Of a DNA stretch of 64,000 nt, positions 37,793 to 50,626 are shown one piece after another (position 1 is the first letter of the stretch; every line of letters starts with the position of its first letter). A program made the translations under genes and the position numbers. Under the pieces are notes generated by a model. That model ran no database searches. It worked only from the letters and a program-made list of their open reading frames with translations, and had not been told where the DNA came from. The DNA comes from Ulva prolifera (taxonomy: Eukaryota > Chlorophyta > Ulvophyceae > Ulvales > Ulvaceae), in contig CM041199.1 of the NCBI GenBank assembly GCA_023078555.1, positions 7,259,315 through 7,323,314 on the forward strand. Direction: 5' to 3'.

Positions 37793-40700
37793 AACATTTC
37801 CAAACGTGTAGGTCTGACTTCTGGATGGCAGCTCTAACAAAAAGGCAAGACAACCCAACACTGGTGTCGATGCTCGCCCCGGACGCAGCAGGCCAACGTA
37901 GCGTAGTGTTGGTATGGCAGAGCATGATGATTCCGGACAAGGCACGGGTGCCGACAGAGGTGGAGATGCAGCGGCGGGCTCTGCAGAGGTGGCGCACTGG
38001 AGACCACAACCTTACTGTGAATACGTTAGGTGACACATGTGTTGGCAGGCTGACTTTGTGGTGCATAGCCGCCGGACGTTGGCTTTGTTTTCTGGGTTGG
38101 CCGGCTTATTTTTGGCACAGCGGGAACAGACGAAGAAGTGTTGGTCAAGCTGGGGTGGTTCCGCGGCAACTGCGCAGATGCATGCTGGCGGGAGGAGAAA
38201 CGCATCACATTAGAATTGGCAGCAGTGCAAGACTTGGTTGGCCGTTTGGACTCGATTGGGGGCGCTGTGGACACATGCATGTAGCAGTGCATATGTAATA
38301 ACCATGGCGGCGATTGGCAATGCCTGGGACGTAGCTTTGTCAGGATCAGAGGGGTCTGCTAAGACCGATGCAGGGGCACATATCCGTGGCAGTTGAGGAT
38401 GTGAAGTGCAGGATGCAAAGTTGGCTTTGCTCTGGGGCATGCTGAATGTGCACGGCACAGTGAGTGCACCCAGAGAGGCAGCTCCGGCGACGGAGGGGAG
38501 CACTGTATGTACATGATCTTCCTCAGTGGGAAACAGGCTGACTAGATGGATTGCGGTCTTAGACACAAATGGCGGACCTGCAGCAGCCTCGAAGGCATAT
38601 CTCGAGATACAGGCAGACTCACTGTGAACGCGCCAGTTGACAAGGGAATAACTCGTCTGTGCAGTGCAACGTACGTTCAGCCCTGGTGCAGGCTGCGAGT
38701 GTTCACGAACCGTCCTGCGATCCGAAATGACGACATCGCATCGGGGCACGGAGCGATGATGTACTGAACGTGTCATCATGATGTCGAAGAGCCACGGCTA
38801 CCTGGCGTCTGTTGATATGGCGGAGGGTCCAGGGATCAACGGCGATGCTGGCGTCACCGTGCCTGCAGGTGTCAATCAACCCGTCATCGAAAACTCATTT
38901 CATCGCTTCTTGGCATCGCGTTCATCTACACTGATCCAAAAGAATCGAGTCTTGCTGCCGCAGGATCGTGCGCAGTGCAATAGGGCATGATTCTGGCGCA
39001 CCTGTACAGCTGTAGCCAAGCGTCGCGCTCCTGCACTGGTGCAGACCTATCATCATGAGAACTCCTTCACAAAGCAACTGGCCTTGCAGTAGGAGCATGT
39101 TATGTTTGTGGGCGTGATCCTTGTGCGGAAGGCGTCTGTAAGCGTAGCGTTGAGGTGGGCCATGTGGAGGAAGCCTTGTCCGCCGTGTAACGTTATCAAA
39201 ACAAATGTACATTTGTTTTGATTACTGGCCAGATCCGCACAAAATCATTATCTTTCTACAAACTATCGGTATAGCACATATCACCCTATATTCTGATTCC
39301 ACTGGGGACACGGAGAGGCGCGTGCCGCTCGTGTTCGTTCAGTGTTCGATATCCATGGCCACAGCCCTCGATAACAATGTACGTGGGGTCATGCCAAACA
39401 TTCAGCGAATGAAACAAAATGGCAGTCATCCCTTTGCTTCAAGACGAACCATGTTGCGTTCTGCGAGCTCGCTTCGACGGGTCTCGGTGCGGAGTGGGAA
39501 CACGGGGTAAGGTGGGCGAGTCTCACACGGTCCCTCATACACAGTCAAGAGCAACGAGTAGACGACCGAGCACACAAGGCCTCACTGCTTCAGCAGCAGA
39601 TGCACCATCTGACAGCAAATACATGCATCAAGCTCCATGTTGATGTAACAATGTATGCATACATTTTGAAAACGCTTTACTTCAGCTTGGTTTGACGTGT
39701 GTCATGCCACGTCACTGTGTGCCACTGCTTTACAGCTGCTGAGCTGCTGCTGCCGCTGCTGCCGCCGCGGGCGGCCCTGCCGCTGTGCTGCTGCTGCCGC
39801 TGCTACCCTGGGCTGCCTTGCCGCTGTGCTGCTGCCACAGCCAGGCATCGAAGCTGTGACAATCCGCTAGTCAGGCAGCAACTTACACAGCATGGTATGG
39901 TGGCTGTTTCCTATGGATAAATGTGTCAGTGATCTTTTCTATAAAGTTTCACAGCTCTTCACGTGGTCTAATCCCTCATATTGACTACATATGTGCTGGT
40001 TCTTCCTTGCTCCAAGCTGGGTGCTGGCCGCCGTGTTCTTGAGGCGGTTCGTGGATGGTGCATACCCCTGTCGCCACTACCTCCGCTTCGTTTCGAGCGT
40101 TCCGTCTGCATCTTATTACGACAATGTAGAGAGAGACACACGGCAGACCACATTGTGGTCACTGATGTATTGGCTGAGTCCAGTTGCGCTTGCTGACCGT
40201 GTTCTGGCTTGCACTGTAGGAGCGATTCGAGGTGGTTGTGGTGTTTGATGGGCTTACGCTGACTGTAGAGCCAATGGAACGCACCCCCCAGAACTTCCAA
40301 TAGCGTATGAATTCACCTTGAATCATGCTGATATTGGCCCAACATCCATACAGAAGCCGGGTCTGTGCACAGCTGCTTCGTCCAGGCTCCTCCGCCCCAC
40401 TGCGTGACACTAGTTCTACGCATGCTCCAACTTTCAGGCAGAGAGACGAGGACAACGAGATAATAATGTTGTGGATCCTGTGCGTCGTTCGTAGGCATAT
40501 GGCTCTCACGGCTGTACCCATGTGCATGCCGACAGCGCTACCGACACTGCTTATGGACGACGACGCCCGAACAGTCCCCGATTTCATGGGAGACCGGTAT
40601 CAGGCATCCCATGCCAACGACCTCCATTGTGCAGAGGCTACAGTACACTTGAAGGCCGCCTCTGCCATGCCGCCGTTCAGCTGCGCTCGGCAAGCCTTAT

Positions 40701-40965
40701 TTGCCTTGTCATCATCCTTGCGCCACAGCCCTACAATCGAGCTGGCCGGTTGCAAACCTCTCCATGTCGCCGCTAGCACAATTTGCCGACGCTGCACAGT
40801 CCATTATCAGGATACGACCATACACGTTTTAAATAAGCATATATTCGGTGGTCTATAGGTGTAATTGTAGAGAATTTCCTCACGTTTGTCATCGCCTGAA
40901 CAAGGATATTCAGCTCTGAGAGTGTTGCCGCAGCAAAAAACTGCCTCACAGGGCGCACATGCCGT
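37793..40965. other. Spacer without a recognised gene
   Basis: No gene is recognised. A TGTAA word near 38295 could be the algal-type polyadenylation signal of the large plus-strand gene. A stretch at 37862-37890 repeats part of its last exon (ctcgccccggacgc). The right end may hold 5' exons or the promoter of the next gene, whose frame is open upstream only to about 40910. Confidence 0.4.
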
Positions 40966-43900
40966 ATGATCCGCAGCACAGACGTTCGACCATGGTTTGC
41001 GCACGCGGTGACGGTGTCTCTATCACTGTCCCTGCTCATTGCCATCGGCATGTACGCAAGAGAGGAAGTGTTGCGTGCGCTCCTTCGCTGCCCACGCGAT
41101 TGCCACAACATGCAGATAAACGCATGACATCTGAGCTACTACTGGATATTTGAGGCCTGCTGCTGCGCTGTCCGTTGCCACGAACGCGGCATTGCGCCTG
41201 CTCCAGGCACCATCGTCAGCGTGCCGTGGTTGCTGCAACGAGTGGGTTTCAAATTTTCTGACGGCCACAATGCGCTACGTATGCAGAAGACAATCCCTTT
41301 GTTGCGAAGCAGTTCTACAGCGGCTGTAAATGGGCCGCTATCACATGCGCAGTCATCGCGGGACCGGTCACTGGCGGGTGCGCTTCGCCCGCCAGCTCTG
41401 CACACGCGTGGTGCCTACCACCTGAACCCACTCCTTCTGCAGCAATGCTGGTCTCACCTATCTGCGGCTGTTCATGCTCGCGAACGTGAGCGCTTTGTCG
41501 AGTGATGTTGGGTTGGGTTGATTGATCGTGGTTGCCCGAACCGCCTTGACCGCCGAGTCTGCTTCACCAAGCGCCGATTTCCACCCAGCTGCGGTCTTCA
41601 TCTGATCAAAATTCATGCAGGCTTGCACAAACCTCCCTCGAGCGTGTCTTGGGAACCATCATAGGGGGCACGACCGGACTTGCGGTGTTCTGGCTGTCCA
41701 CCCCCATAGCCACGCAGTGGGAGTGGGCGCTGTTCTCCGTGACAGCCGGCCTCTTCGGCTGGGCAGCTGTCTGGATGGGCCACAAGCTCTCGCTGAACTA
41801 CAGCTTCAAGCTCGCGGTCATCACGTTCCTGCTCGTCTTTGCTGGCGCAGACAACATGGTGCAACTCCCCCCCCCCCCAGGTCTATGTGCATCGACTGTG
41901 GCATTGCGATGGCAGATGATCCAGTGCTCGTGTCAGTGCACTGGCAGCCCGGATGCCACGCTCCGCCTCTCCTCATGGTGTCCGTCGTGCAGTGAATGCG
42001 CTGAGGCAGCGTCCCGGTCACCACCACGCTAGTGTACACACCAGTGCCCGGTAGGACACAACGTGGTCGGATCTCTTGTATAGTCTTGCCACCGCCTTGC
42101 CAGCAGCTGCCCGCACCCACAACGCACATTCAGGCCGGCATGCGCGCATCCCTCTGCGCCTTTGCACAGCACAGCACAGCACAGCACAGCACAGCACGGG
42201 GCGTGGCCACTGGGGCGCTTTGTTGCCGCCGCGCACCTGCTGCATCACCCCACGGCTTCACGGCGGACACCTGCAGCCACACCCAGGGCCCCGTCCACCC
42301 CTCAGTGCGCCGATAAGGTCCAACAGGGGCCCACAGCATATCGTTCACATCCGCGCATGCCGGCTCGCTCGCGGAGGTGGCCGCGATGTTACCCGCCATG
42401 TCCCTTGCGGCATGTCCCTGCTGACTCAGCGCTGAGTGACTCCTTGGCCGGAGCTGACGTCCTCCGTGCGTCTTCGGACAACAGCTGTTGGTGGTCTTGC
42501 CTCGTCGTATGTTTTGGCGCTCAGCCATGAACCTGTTGCATCCGTGTTATGCTTGCAGCATGGTGCATGGCATGCATGAGGCGCATGCGTTGTGTGTCTG
42601 CAGGCTGAGGCCAAGGCGATCGCGGTCGCGCGCACCGCCGGCATCGTCGCGGGCGTGCTGCTCACGCTGGCCCTCGCGGTGACGGTGTACCCTGTCACAG
42701 CACACCACCAGCACGAGAGCCACCTCAGCCACGCCCTCGACAGCCTGCTCGCGCTGCACGCGCTGTGCTGGGTGCCGCTGACGTTTGTGCACGCGCCGCC
42801 GCCGCCGCCGGCCACCGCGGCGCCTGAGGAGCGCAGCCCGGGCATGCATAGCACGCACGACGTGGCGCGGGGGTCTGCGGAGTCTGCGGTGCGGCCGTCG
42901 GAGTGGAGCTGGGGTGGGATCGACACAGGGTTTGTGAAGCGCGCGGAGTTTGCGGGGGCCGCGTACGGCGTCGAGCGGCTGCGGGTCGGGGAGAACGATG
43001 AGGTGAAGAGCGCCGAGGAGACGGTGGTGGAGGTGCGCCCGCCGCCTGTGGCCACGCTCTCCCAGACACAGCGTCCACAGCGTATTCTCTTTGCATGCCG
43101 CGGAATGCTCTGCACCGCAATGCGTGGGGCGTCCCCATGTGGGCACACACGATGGCCACAGGTGCTGCGGCTACCGTGGCCATCACGGCGGTGAAGACCG
43201 TCGTCCTGAGCCACCAGTTTCAAAAACAAAAAATCCCCAGTTGTTCCCCTCTTCCCAAGCTCGTCCGTGCTTGATGTGTAACGTGCAGCATCACTCTCGG
43301 AGCAACGATGCAGTGTAGACAAGTCTGGCGGATTCCAGAATCGCAACTCCCCTGGAGCATGCACACGCTGCTCATGCACGCGCAGGTGCAACCATGCTGT
43401 GCATGCTGTGCATGCTGTGCAGGTGTACACAGCGCTGCACAGCGCGGACGCGGCGCTGCCGCTGATGGAGCGCGAGATCTTCGTCGCGCACCTCCGCGGC
43501 CGACCCTTCTACCTCCCGCGCTTCCTCGCCGCCGCCGTCGGCCTCGGCGGCTGCCGCCGCATGCCGGCGGCGGCCGCGCGCAGCGCGGCGGCGGCCGTGC
43601 GCGGCGTCGCGCGTGTGCAGCTGTCGCTGCACAGCCTGTTGCGCGACGGAGTCGACGGGATCGTAAAAGATGTGCTGTCGGAGCGCTACCCAGCATCGCT
43701 GCTGCCGGACATCGTGAAGCTCGCGCGCTCGGCAATTCAGGTGCGCGATCGGAGCAGGGCCTGAGCTCAACATGTATAGTGTTGAGACGTTGTGCAGAGG
43801 CACGTGGTGCTGCTGTGCAACATGCAGTCGTGGCACTGGGGCGGGTAGCCATCTTGTGTCCCTGACATGAGGGGCGCGCTTCTGTTCACCGCGCAGTGCA

Positions 43901-46823
43901 TTGATCGCTGAGTGCTGTCGAAGGCCCCTGGCGTCCTCTGATTCGTTGACTGGGATCGCGTGTGTCTTGTGTGACCCCCGGCAGCAGCCCTGGGTGCCTC
44001 TGCCACGTGGGCACGTTAGCGTTGCACCAGGCGCTTCGACAAAGCGTGGAAGCGTGCAGCCCTAATCATGCCCTCTGAGCCCTGGGGAGAGTGATTCAAG
44101 GAGGATTGCCGTTGGGCAGCAACCTGTGTTCCATGACCTTCTGCCAGTGGCCTATCTGGAGATACTGCGTTGGCAAACGGCATTTCGGGTGAATGTGCTG
44201 CTTGGCATGGTGGTTCTAGTAGCCTTTGTCGTGTGCTAGCTTGACAAGCATGTGTCTGCTGCATGCGGCGCCGATGATGTCCCGACGCAGCAGCGTGCTG
44301 CAGGACTGCATGGAGGCGCTGGAGCGGGGGCAGCCGGTGTGCAACGTCAGCCTGCACCACCTCAGCACCGCCGCCGCGACCCTCATAGCCATCTCTGGCG
44401 ACCACTGCAGCCGCGTTCACCGGCAGTACCGGCTGTACCGCGACACCGCGCACGACCTCCGCCGCCGCCTCCACCACCACGCCTCCCTCGCCACCGCCCG
44501 CCGCCGCAGCAGCAGCGGCCGCGGCAGCGCCGGCGGCGGCGGCGCGGCCGCAGCTGCGGCCGGGGCCGCGGCGGACGCCGCCGCAGGCGACGGCAGCAGC
44601 TGCCGCGCCTCCGCGGCGGCGGGGTCGACGGGCGGCGGCGGCGGCGCGGGCGCGCTGTCGCGGCTGCTGTCGGTGCTGTCCGGCGGCCGCCGAACGCGTG
44701 ACTCGCTGGCGGGGAGCGACGGGCAAGGTGGCCTTCCCCCCTCTTGTACTTCACACTACAGAAACCTCCCTGAGCCCTGCCCCGTCCAGCAAGTTGTGAA
44801 CCAGCATATGCGGCATGTTTGTGCTACCATGACGCTGCACAGTCGCCGCCGGACCAGCGCCTGATGCATGTTTGCACGTGTTCATCGTCTCGCTCCATGC
44901 AGGCGTCCGTGCCCCACTGCTGCAAATCCGCACCGACCGGTCCCCCGCTACGAGCCGCCCCTCCACCCCCGGTAGCCACGACGGCAGCCGCGCCGCCGCG
45001 ACGTCGCCGTTCTCCGCGCTGCACCGTGACCCCGCCGCCGCGGCAAACCCCGCCGCGATCCGCCTCTCCTTCGCAGTCCACCGCGATGGCGAACTCACGG
45101 ACCCCCACCCCTCGCACCCTGCTGTGGCCGCGTCGCAGCCCCTGCCGAGCGTGCAGAGTCTCGGCCTCCACAACCACCCTAGTGCGCTGCCTTCCCCCTC
45201 CGGCCCCCAAGACGGCCGCCCGGCCGCCGGGCAGCGGAGCTGCAGGCGCATGCCGTCCCTCACGCTGCAGCGCTTCGCCTCCGAGCCGCCCCTGGAGGAC
45301 CTCCCGCCACAGCGGCGGTCCGGCCCCGGCGGCCGGCTCACACCGTCCGGGATGCACCGGCCGGGCCACCACAGCGGCGGCTCCGCAGCGGAGTCACGCG
45401 GCGGCTCGGGCCACACGCGCTCCCATAGCGCGCACAGCACGCACAGCACGCATGGCTCGCCACTGCAGGGTGTCGCGGACTTCCGTGCGTTGCTCGTGCG
45501 CAACCTCAGCGTGGGCCAGAATGGCTATCAGGGCTCTGAAAGCCCAGCACAGGCCCACTCTGGCCACACACCCTCTGTCCCATACCCCCCGCTGCGCGAA
45601 CCCACCGGGTCGCCGGCCCCACCACCTCTCGCGGCCACCCAGTCGCTCCCGGCGCTCGGAGACTCTAACACAGCACAGCGCAGACACCTCTCTGCAGCGG
45701 CATCCGCCGCAGATGCTCTAGGAGATTCTGCACGCCTGTCGGTTGCGTTTCCGAGCCCGCAGTCTAGCGGACCCATGCCAGTGGACGCCGCGCCACCTGC
45801 GGCCACCAATGGCGACGCACGCATGTGCGCCGGACAGCCAAACAGTGCCGAGGGGGCGGACTCCGCCGCGGGCGATGCCGCCGACGCGCCTCTGCCGCCA
45901 CCTGTAGACACCGGCAAGCAGCACCGGAGCGTGCCGAGCACGGCCGGCGGCGCAGCTGCAGCGCCGGAGAATGGCCGGCTGGGGCTAGCGGAGGTCGCCC
46001 CCGGCGCGTTAGCTGCGCACGCCACGGCCTCGCAGCTGTGCAACGCGATCGAGGTGGCCCGGCCAGCAGGATCGGGAGGCCCCGCCGGAGCGGGAGGCAC
46101 GTCTGGCGATGGCGGCACGGCATCCGTACCAGTGTCCGCGGCAGTCGGGGGGACTGTCTTCTTACCCGCAAGCCCAGTACACAGCACGGGGCGCCAGGAG
46201 AGCCCAGCACGCGGCGGCGGAGGAGGCCGGCCAGACCAGAGCGGCATCGCGGCGAGCGCGGCTGCGGCGCCGCCGCAGCGGCCGCCGCCGCAGAGCTTCA
46301 GCCGCCACAGCTTTGGCGGCGTGCGGCTTTCGCTGAGTGACCGGGCAAACACCCTGACGGAGCCGAAGAGCTTGCTTTTCTTCCCGGACACGCCGGAAGG
46401 GCACTACGCTCAGATCACGTGCGGAACCCCCCCCCCCCCCCCCCCCCCTCACAGTGGATGCATCACCACATTCCCCCCCCGGGGAACATTGAAACATGCA
46501 AAGCATGGGCCAAATAATCCATGCCAATGGAGCCACTGGAACTGCTGTGCGCACGTTTGTAGAGTGCATGGCAGCTGCAGAGTGCAGAGTCAGCACTGCA
46601 TGTCCCCTGGGTCGAAAGCAGATCTGTTTTATGCGCTGACGTTTTATGAGCCGCAGCTGTGTGCAGGTTCTACGCGTTCCAGTTCCAGCTGGAGGAGTTG
46701 GTCGACGCGCTGGAGGAACTGCAGGCGGCAACGACGACCCTCGTGCGCGTGATGCCGCGCCACGCGCGTGCTGCGCGCGCTGCGGCCGCCCAGTACTCCC
46801 ACCCCTCGCCCGGCCGCCAGTAG
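40966..46823 (+). CDS. FUSC/ALMT-like multispan membrane protein with long disordered insert
   Basis: Eight exons fit, all GT-AG and in phase: 40966-41067, 41313-41377, 41621-41858, 42604-43032, 43423-43740, 44304-44727, 44903-46418, 46667-46823 (1082 residues). The first 165 residues hold six hydrophobic segments, including TVSLSLSLLIAIGMY, KWAAITCAVIAGPVTGG, a LERVLGTIIGGTTGLAVFW block, FKLAVITFLLVFAGAD and AGIVAGVLLTLALAVTVYP. The order and the R-x-LGT-x-GG motif are those of the fusaric-acid-resistance/aluminium-activated malate transporter superfamily, which moves organic anions across membranes. Residues about 280-525 contain the helical soluble part. About 526-1020 is a Ser/Pro/Ala-rich disordered insert. 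The last exon (FYAFQFQLEELVDALEELQA) resembles the C-terminal helix of this superfamily. The start ATG is the first in an open stretch; an earlier exon is possible. The 3' end is duplicated at 51.6-52.9 kb. Confidence 0.75.
42164..42197. repeat. (ACAGC)n microsatellite in intron 3
   Basis: About seven tandem copies of the 5-bp unit, inside the intron between 41858 and 42604 of the FUSC/ALMT-like gene. Confidence 0.9.
46427..46448 (+). repeat. Poly-C tract directly after a splice donor
   Basis: Twenty-two C start 8 bases downstream of the donor at 46419 in the last intron of the FUSC/ALMT-like gene. The broken copy at 51.6 kb has a longer tract at the equivalent place. Confidence 0.9.
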
Positions 46824-47737
46824 CCGGCTGCCGCGCGGCGTGTCACGTCACTGATGCGTTATGCGGAGCGTGCCAGCTGCGCTGCGGGCGGCCGCACATG
46901 CACGGGCGCAGCGGCCGGCTGCGGGGCCGCGCGCACGCCCGAGCAGCCGTTGCCTGCCAGGCAACGCGTGGCGCTGCCGGCCGCAGGGGGCTGTTCTCAC
47001 GCAGGGGATTTGCAAACCTGAATTGTCGAATTTTCAACAGCAAATTTACGATTTGTTTCGATCAGGTACACAGGCTGGCCCCCGGACCGATGCGCTTCGA
47101 AGTGATGGGGTTGTGCCCCAGATGTGATGGGGCAGAGGAAGCACCTCTGTATAACTACGCGCCAGTGAGGGTCCCACACGCACCGGTACCACAGAGGTTC
47201 CTGTACACTTAGTTCTACAACAGATGGCCATGATCTCACGAGTGTTTTGCTGTTGAGCCTGATGACGAGAGACGTGGTCTGCGCACCCTGCGCGCCCGGC
47301 ACGCCACGGCCGGCTGCCGCGTGCATGCGCGCGACGCCGCGGCAGGTGTCGTGTGGCTGCGGTCGCCACGTCCGCTGCGTCGTCCTCCGCACATGCATGG
47401 CAGGCATGCATGTGGACACACGCAATGCCTCTGCCTGCTCTGGAGGTGGGGGGTGAACGGCTGCATGTGGGTCCCTGGGGGCGCGCGTGGCTGTGGGGCC
47501 CTCAGGTGTAGGGTTGCATGAGCTATCGCCAGCACCTGGTAGTAATGACATGTTGATTAACGGATTCACGAGTTGATATGGAAAGGGGGGGGGGGGGCGA
47601 TGTTTCTGCCTGCTGCCAACGAACATGTAGTGGGGCTGGGGACCCATGTGGAAGCCTGGCAGAACGGGCAAGGGCGGGGGGGGGGGGGGGGGGGGGGGGG
47701 GGGTGTTGTCGAGGTCGATTGTACTTGCATGCATCAG

Positions 47738-47967
47738 TGGCGCAGCTGCTTTATGCCGCACTTGGTACGGATTTGTCACGAGGTAGACAGGTGCTGGTCG
47801 CAACGCGTGTGCCTGATTTCGCAGCGCTGCCGCTCTTTGCAGAGCTGCCGCTCAAACCTTTATGGTTCACCCATAACAAAGGCGGTGTCTCGGAACTGAG
47901 ATGCGATCGTCGTGACGTCGTGTTGGGTGCACAGGGGCGGGACAAGCGGCAGATGTTTTCTCGTTGA
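47738..47967 (+). CDS. Candidate terminal exon, unknown protein
   Basis: After an ATCAG acceptor-like site the frame reads AQLLYAALGTDLSRGRQVLV, then PDFAALPLFAELPLKPLWF and a charged end before TGA at 47965-47967. The composition is protein-like, with alternating hydrophobic and charged residues and no low complexity. No domain is recognised and no partner exon was found. It could be a gene remnant. Confidence 0.25.
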
Positions 47968-48589
47968 ATTTTGAGCAGGGTTGCGTCCGGGTGCGTCCGG
48001 CACTCGAGTGAGCGTCCTGTTGATTGTGGCTGTCAAGAGCAGCTAGAGGCGGGAGAAGCAATATCGAGTGAGGAGTGTTGTGGCATGGCAACAAATTACG
48101 ACGTCTTGAGGCTGTGCTGTAGGGTTCCCTGAGCTGATGTTTGTTGTGTGTCGACTGGGTTCTGGGCTCGAGTGTTTTTGAGTGCAATGCTATGCAGCCT
48201 GCCATGCTGTTATTGCATGCAATGGCCCGAGCTCATGTAATCTGTTCCTTGTTGTGGTGTAGCCACGTCAGAGTGATGCTCTTGTGCAAGCAGTACATTT
48301 TAATGACAAGGGTGAGTCCAGGCTGTGGGTGATGGTCCACCAACTGTCAGCGATTCACTTACATCGTAGAGGTGAAACGATGAGCTGGCAACGATGCATG
48401 CTTCTTGCTATAAGAACAGAGGTTGAGAGGACCGCAGAAGCAGCTCACAGCTTTTGAACGACAGGGTCACCGCAGAGGATGGCTTGCATGCATAACTGTG
48501 GTGTACAGCAGGGGCGGATGGCCATCTATGTGGGGGAGATGTGGTACCCGCTTTCGAGATTATTCGAGGCTGTAGAAACTGGCACACAC

Positions 48590-48787
48590 CAACTGCAGCG
48601 TGGACCAGGCGAGCGGACACGCGGCAGTTTCGGCGTCTTCAGGTCCATTCAGGAATGTGCCCTTCAGGAATTTGACGTACACACTCGGAACTGTTCCATT
48701 TGATTGGGCCTGGGCCAGCATCTCCACAGCTCCAGGTCGCGCAGCAGCTTTGAGCAGTCGGGCCCCGCGTTGGCGAGCATCAGTCTC
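48590..48787 (-). CDS. Candidate internal exon, unknown protein
   Basis: On the minus strand a CTACAG acceptor and a GTGTGT donor enclose exactly 66 codons in phase 0. The peptide (GARLLKAAARPGAVEMLAQA, then NGTVPSVYVKFLKGTFLNGP) has the mix of a folded protein. A poly-C run sits about 40 bases upstream of the acceptor on this strand. Neighbouring exons were not found, so the gene may be broken or very intron-rich. Confidence 0.3.
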
Positions 48788-50562
48788 CTGTAGGGTAACA
48801 ACGTGTAGCCACATCCGCGAGCTTTGGGGGGGGGGGGGGGGGGTACATTAAGTAGGACCAACCCGTACATCCATGGAAGTACAGACCCATCTATGGATGT
48901 ACGTTTACCTCATACGTAACAGCGGTGCCCAAGAGGAAGCCCCATGCCGCTGTGCTCGTGCACATTGAGCTTCCGGGCTGTGGCCTCAGCCGCTTCCCCG
49001 TCGCACACGCAGCCGCAGCGTAGGTGTCCCAGGCGGCCAGGGGGTGCGGTACAAGGACTCAGCTTGCACCGCTGACGGCACCGACATCACCCCACGCCAT
49101 CTATAAGCACGCAGGCGGACATTGATCCGGATTGCCATCACTGGCCTTGCGCGCCGTCTACAGAAGCCGTCTACAGAAGTGTGCCACGCATGACCGCCAC
49201 GGTGCTCGTGCAGCTACACACATCACCGGCGGCTGTTCAGAGGTTCTCGTGCATAACCAGGACAACGCCAGCGAGGTATCAACGTTGGTGTGCGCAGCCG
49301 CTTTTGACAGACTGCTGTGCCTGCTGTGTGTCAGTTTGCGGTGGCGCTGGTCGCCCTGTTTTCAAGAACAGGAGCGCCAATTGTGGCGCATGCATGTGGG
49401 CCTATATGGGCCTGCCATGCCCCCTGCCTCCCCGCCTTGTTATTGCTGACACGATGCTGGTGGTTGCATCCGAGTGTACTGTTGCTGCCACAACTCTGGG
49501 TAACCTGCCTCTGCCGGTTCTTGCAACCCTCACCGCTGTGTTGCACCCACGGCCACGCCTCCGCACATGTATGCAATCGCACGCGCACACTCCCACGCAG
49601 GGCCCCGCGGGGCCCGGTATGGCGGCCAGCCAGGTGCCAGGAGCCGCGCGAAGCACTCTATAGCTGGAGTGTAGTTTATGGGAAGTTGAGCCCCTGTTCA
49701 TCCGTGGGCTATAGGCTACAGGCTACTAGACATGTACAGTATGACCTGCAGGCAATTGGCCTGAGGACGGTCCGCCCGTCCCTCGAAACATGGCCACTGC
49801 CGGGATGTGTGCAGCTGGGGAGTCCGGGTAAGCGAGGCTACTAGTAGCTGCAGCAGGCCTGTGTGGGAGTGTACGCGATCGCCGACGGAGACGACGTCAC
49901 GGCTAGAATGGAAGCTAACCACCGAGAAACCACAGGACGGGGCTGAATATGCAGCAGAGCGGCTAGCAGACGAGCACAGCGCACCCGCAGCCACCACAGA
50001 GCAGGGGAGACTGTGTAAACGCCGCATGAAGCGAGGGCATGCCCGCGGGATGGGTGGAATGGATGAACATGAACAGTGATGTGCAAAATGGGGCCCCTAG
50101 CTTTTTCACAGCACTTTGTGAAGAGTGAGATGGTGGGCTGAAGCTGCCCTTGTAGCACATATCAGGCATAGCATGTTCCTGGATTCTGTGCCTTCCGCCG
50201 CCGCTATATTGCCTTGCTTGACTCTGTGAAAAAATCGCTGAGTGCTGTGATGTTTGGTGTCGGTGGTATTGTGTGTCTTGCACAAGTAGACAGCCAATTG
50301 CTTACTAACTACTTAGTAAGTATCGCATGCAGTGGAGGCAGGAGCAGGTGCGATTGTATGTCACAAGCCCAGGCATTTCGGGGCGCCATTGAGCATGCAC
50401 TGCAGTGAGCTGCTGTATGTCCAATATTAGCTGCCATCCATGCGTGCTGCACTTTTGGGGCGCACCCCCATTGCATGCACTGCCGTCATTGCATGCACTG
50501 CCGTTGCGTGGGTGTGTGGGTGTGGGTGTGTTGGTGCGTGCTGCGTGTGTGGCTCGTTGGTG

Positions 50563-50626
50563 GTGTGAGTTCCTCTGGTTGTTGCTCGCGGTGCTACCTG
50601 CCTTGCTTTCTTTGTCCTTGTAACAC
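50563..50626 (+). repeat. Retroelement-like 3' tail, copy 3
   Basis: The stretch resembles 6108-6166 and 20160-20253. It is preceded by a GT-rich segment (50510-50562) and ends in tttgtccttgtaacac. Confidence 0.5.

Noticed and set aside
42164-42197. CRISPR-like array
   Set aside because: The unit is a 5-bp microsatellite without spacers, and the DNA is eukaryotic.
46997-47803. Minus-strand frame of 268 codons with a Pro run
   Set aside because: The Pro run is the translated poly-G tract and the rest is the duplicated 3' flank; no domain or splice support.
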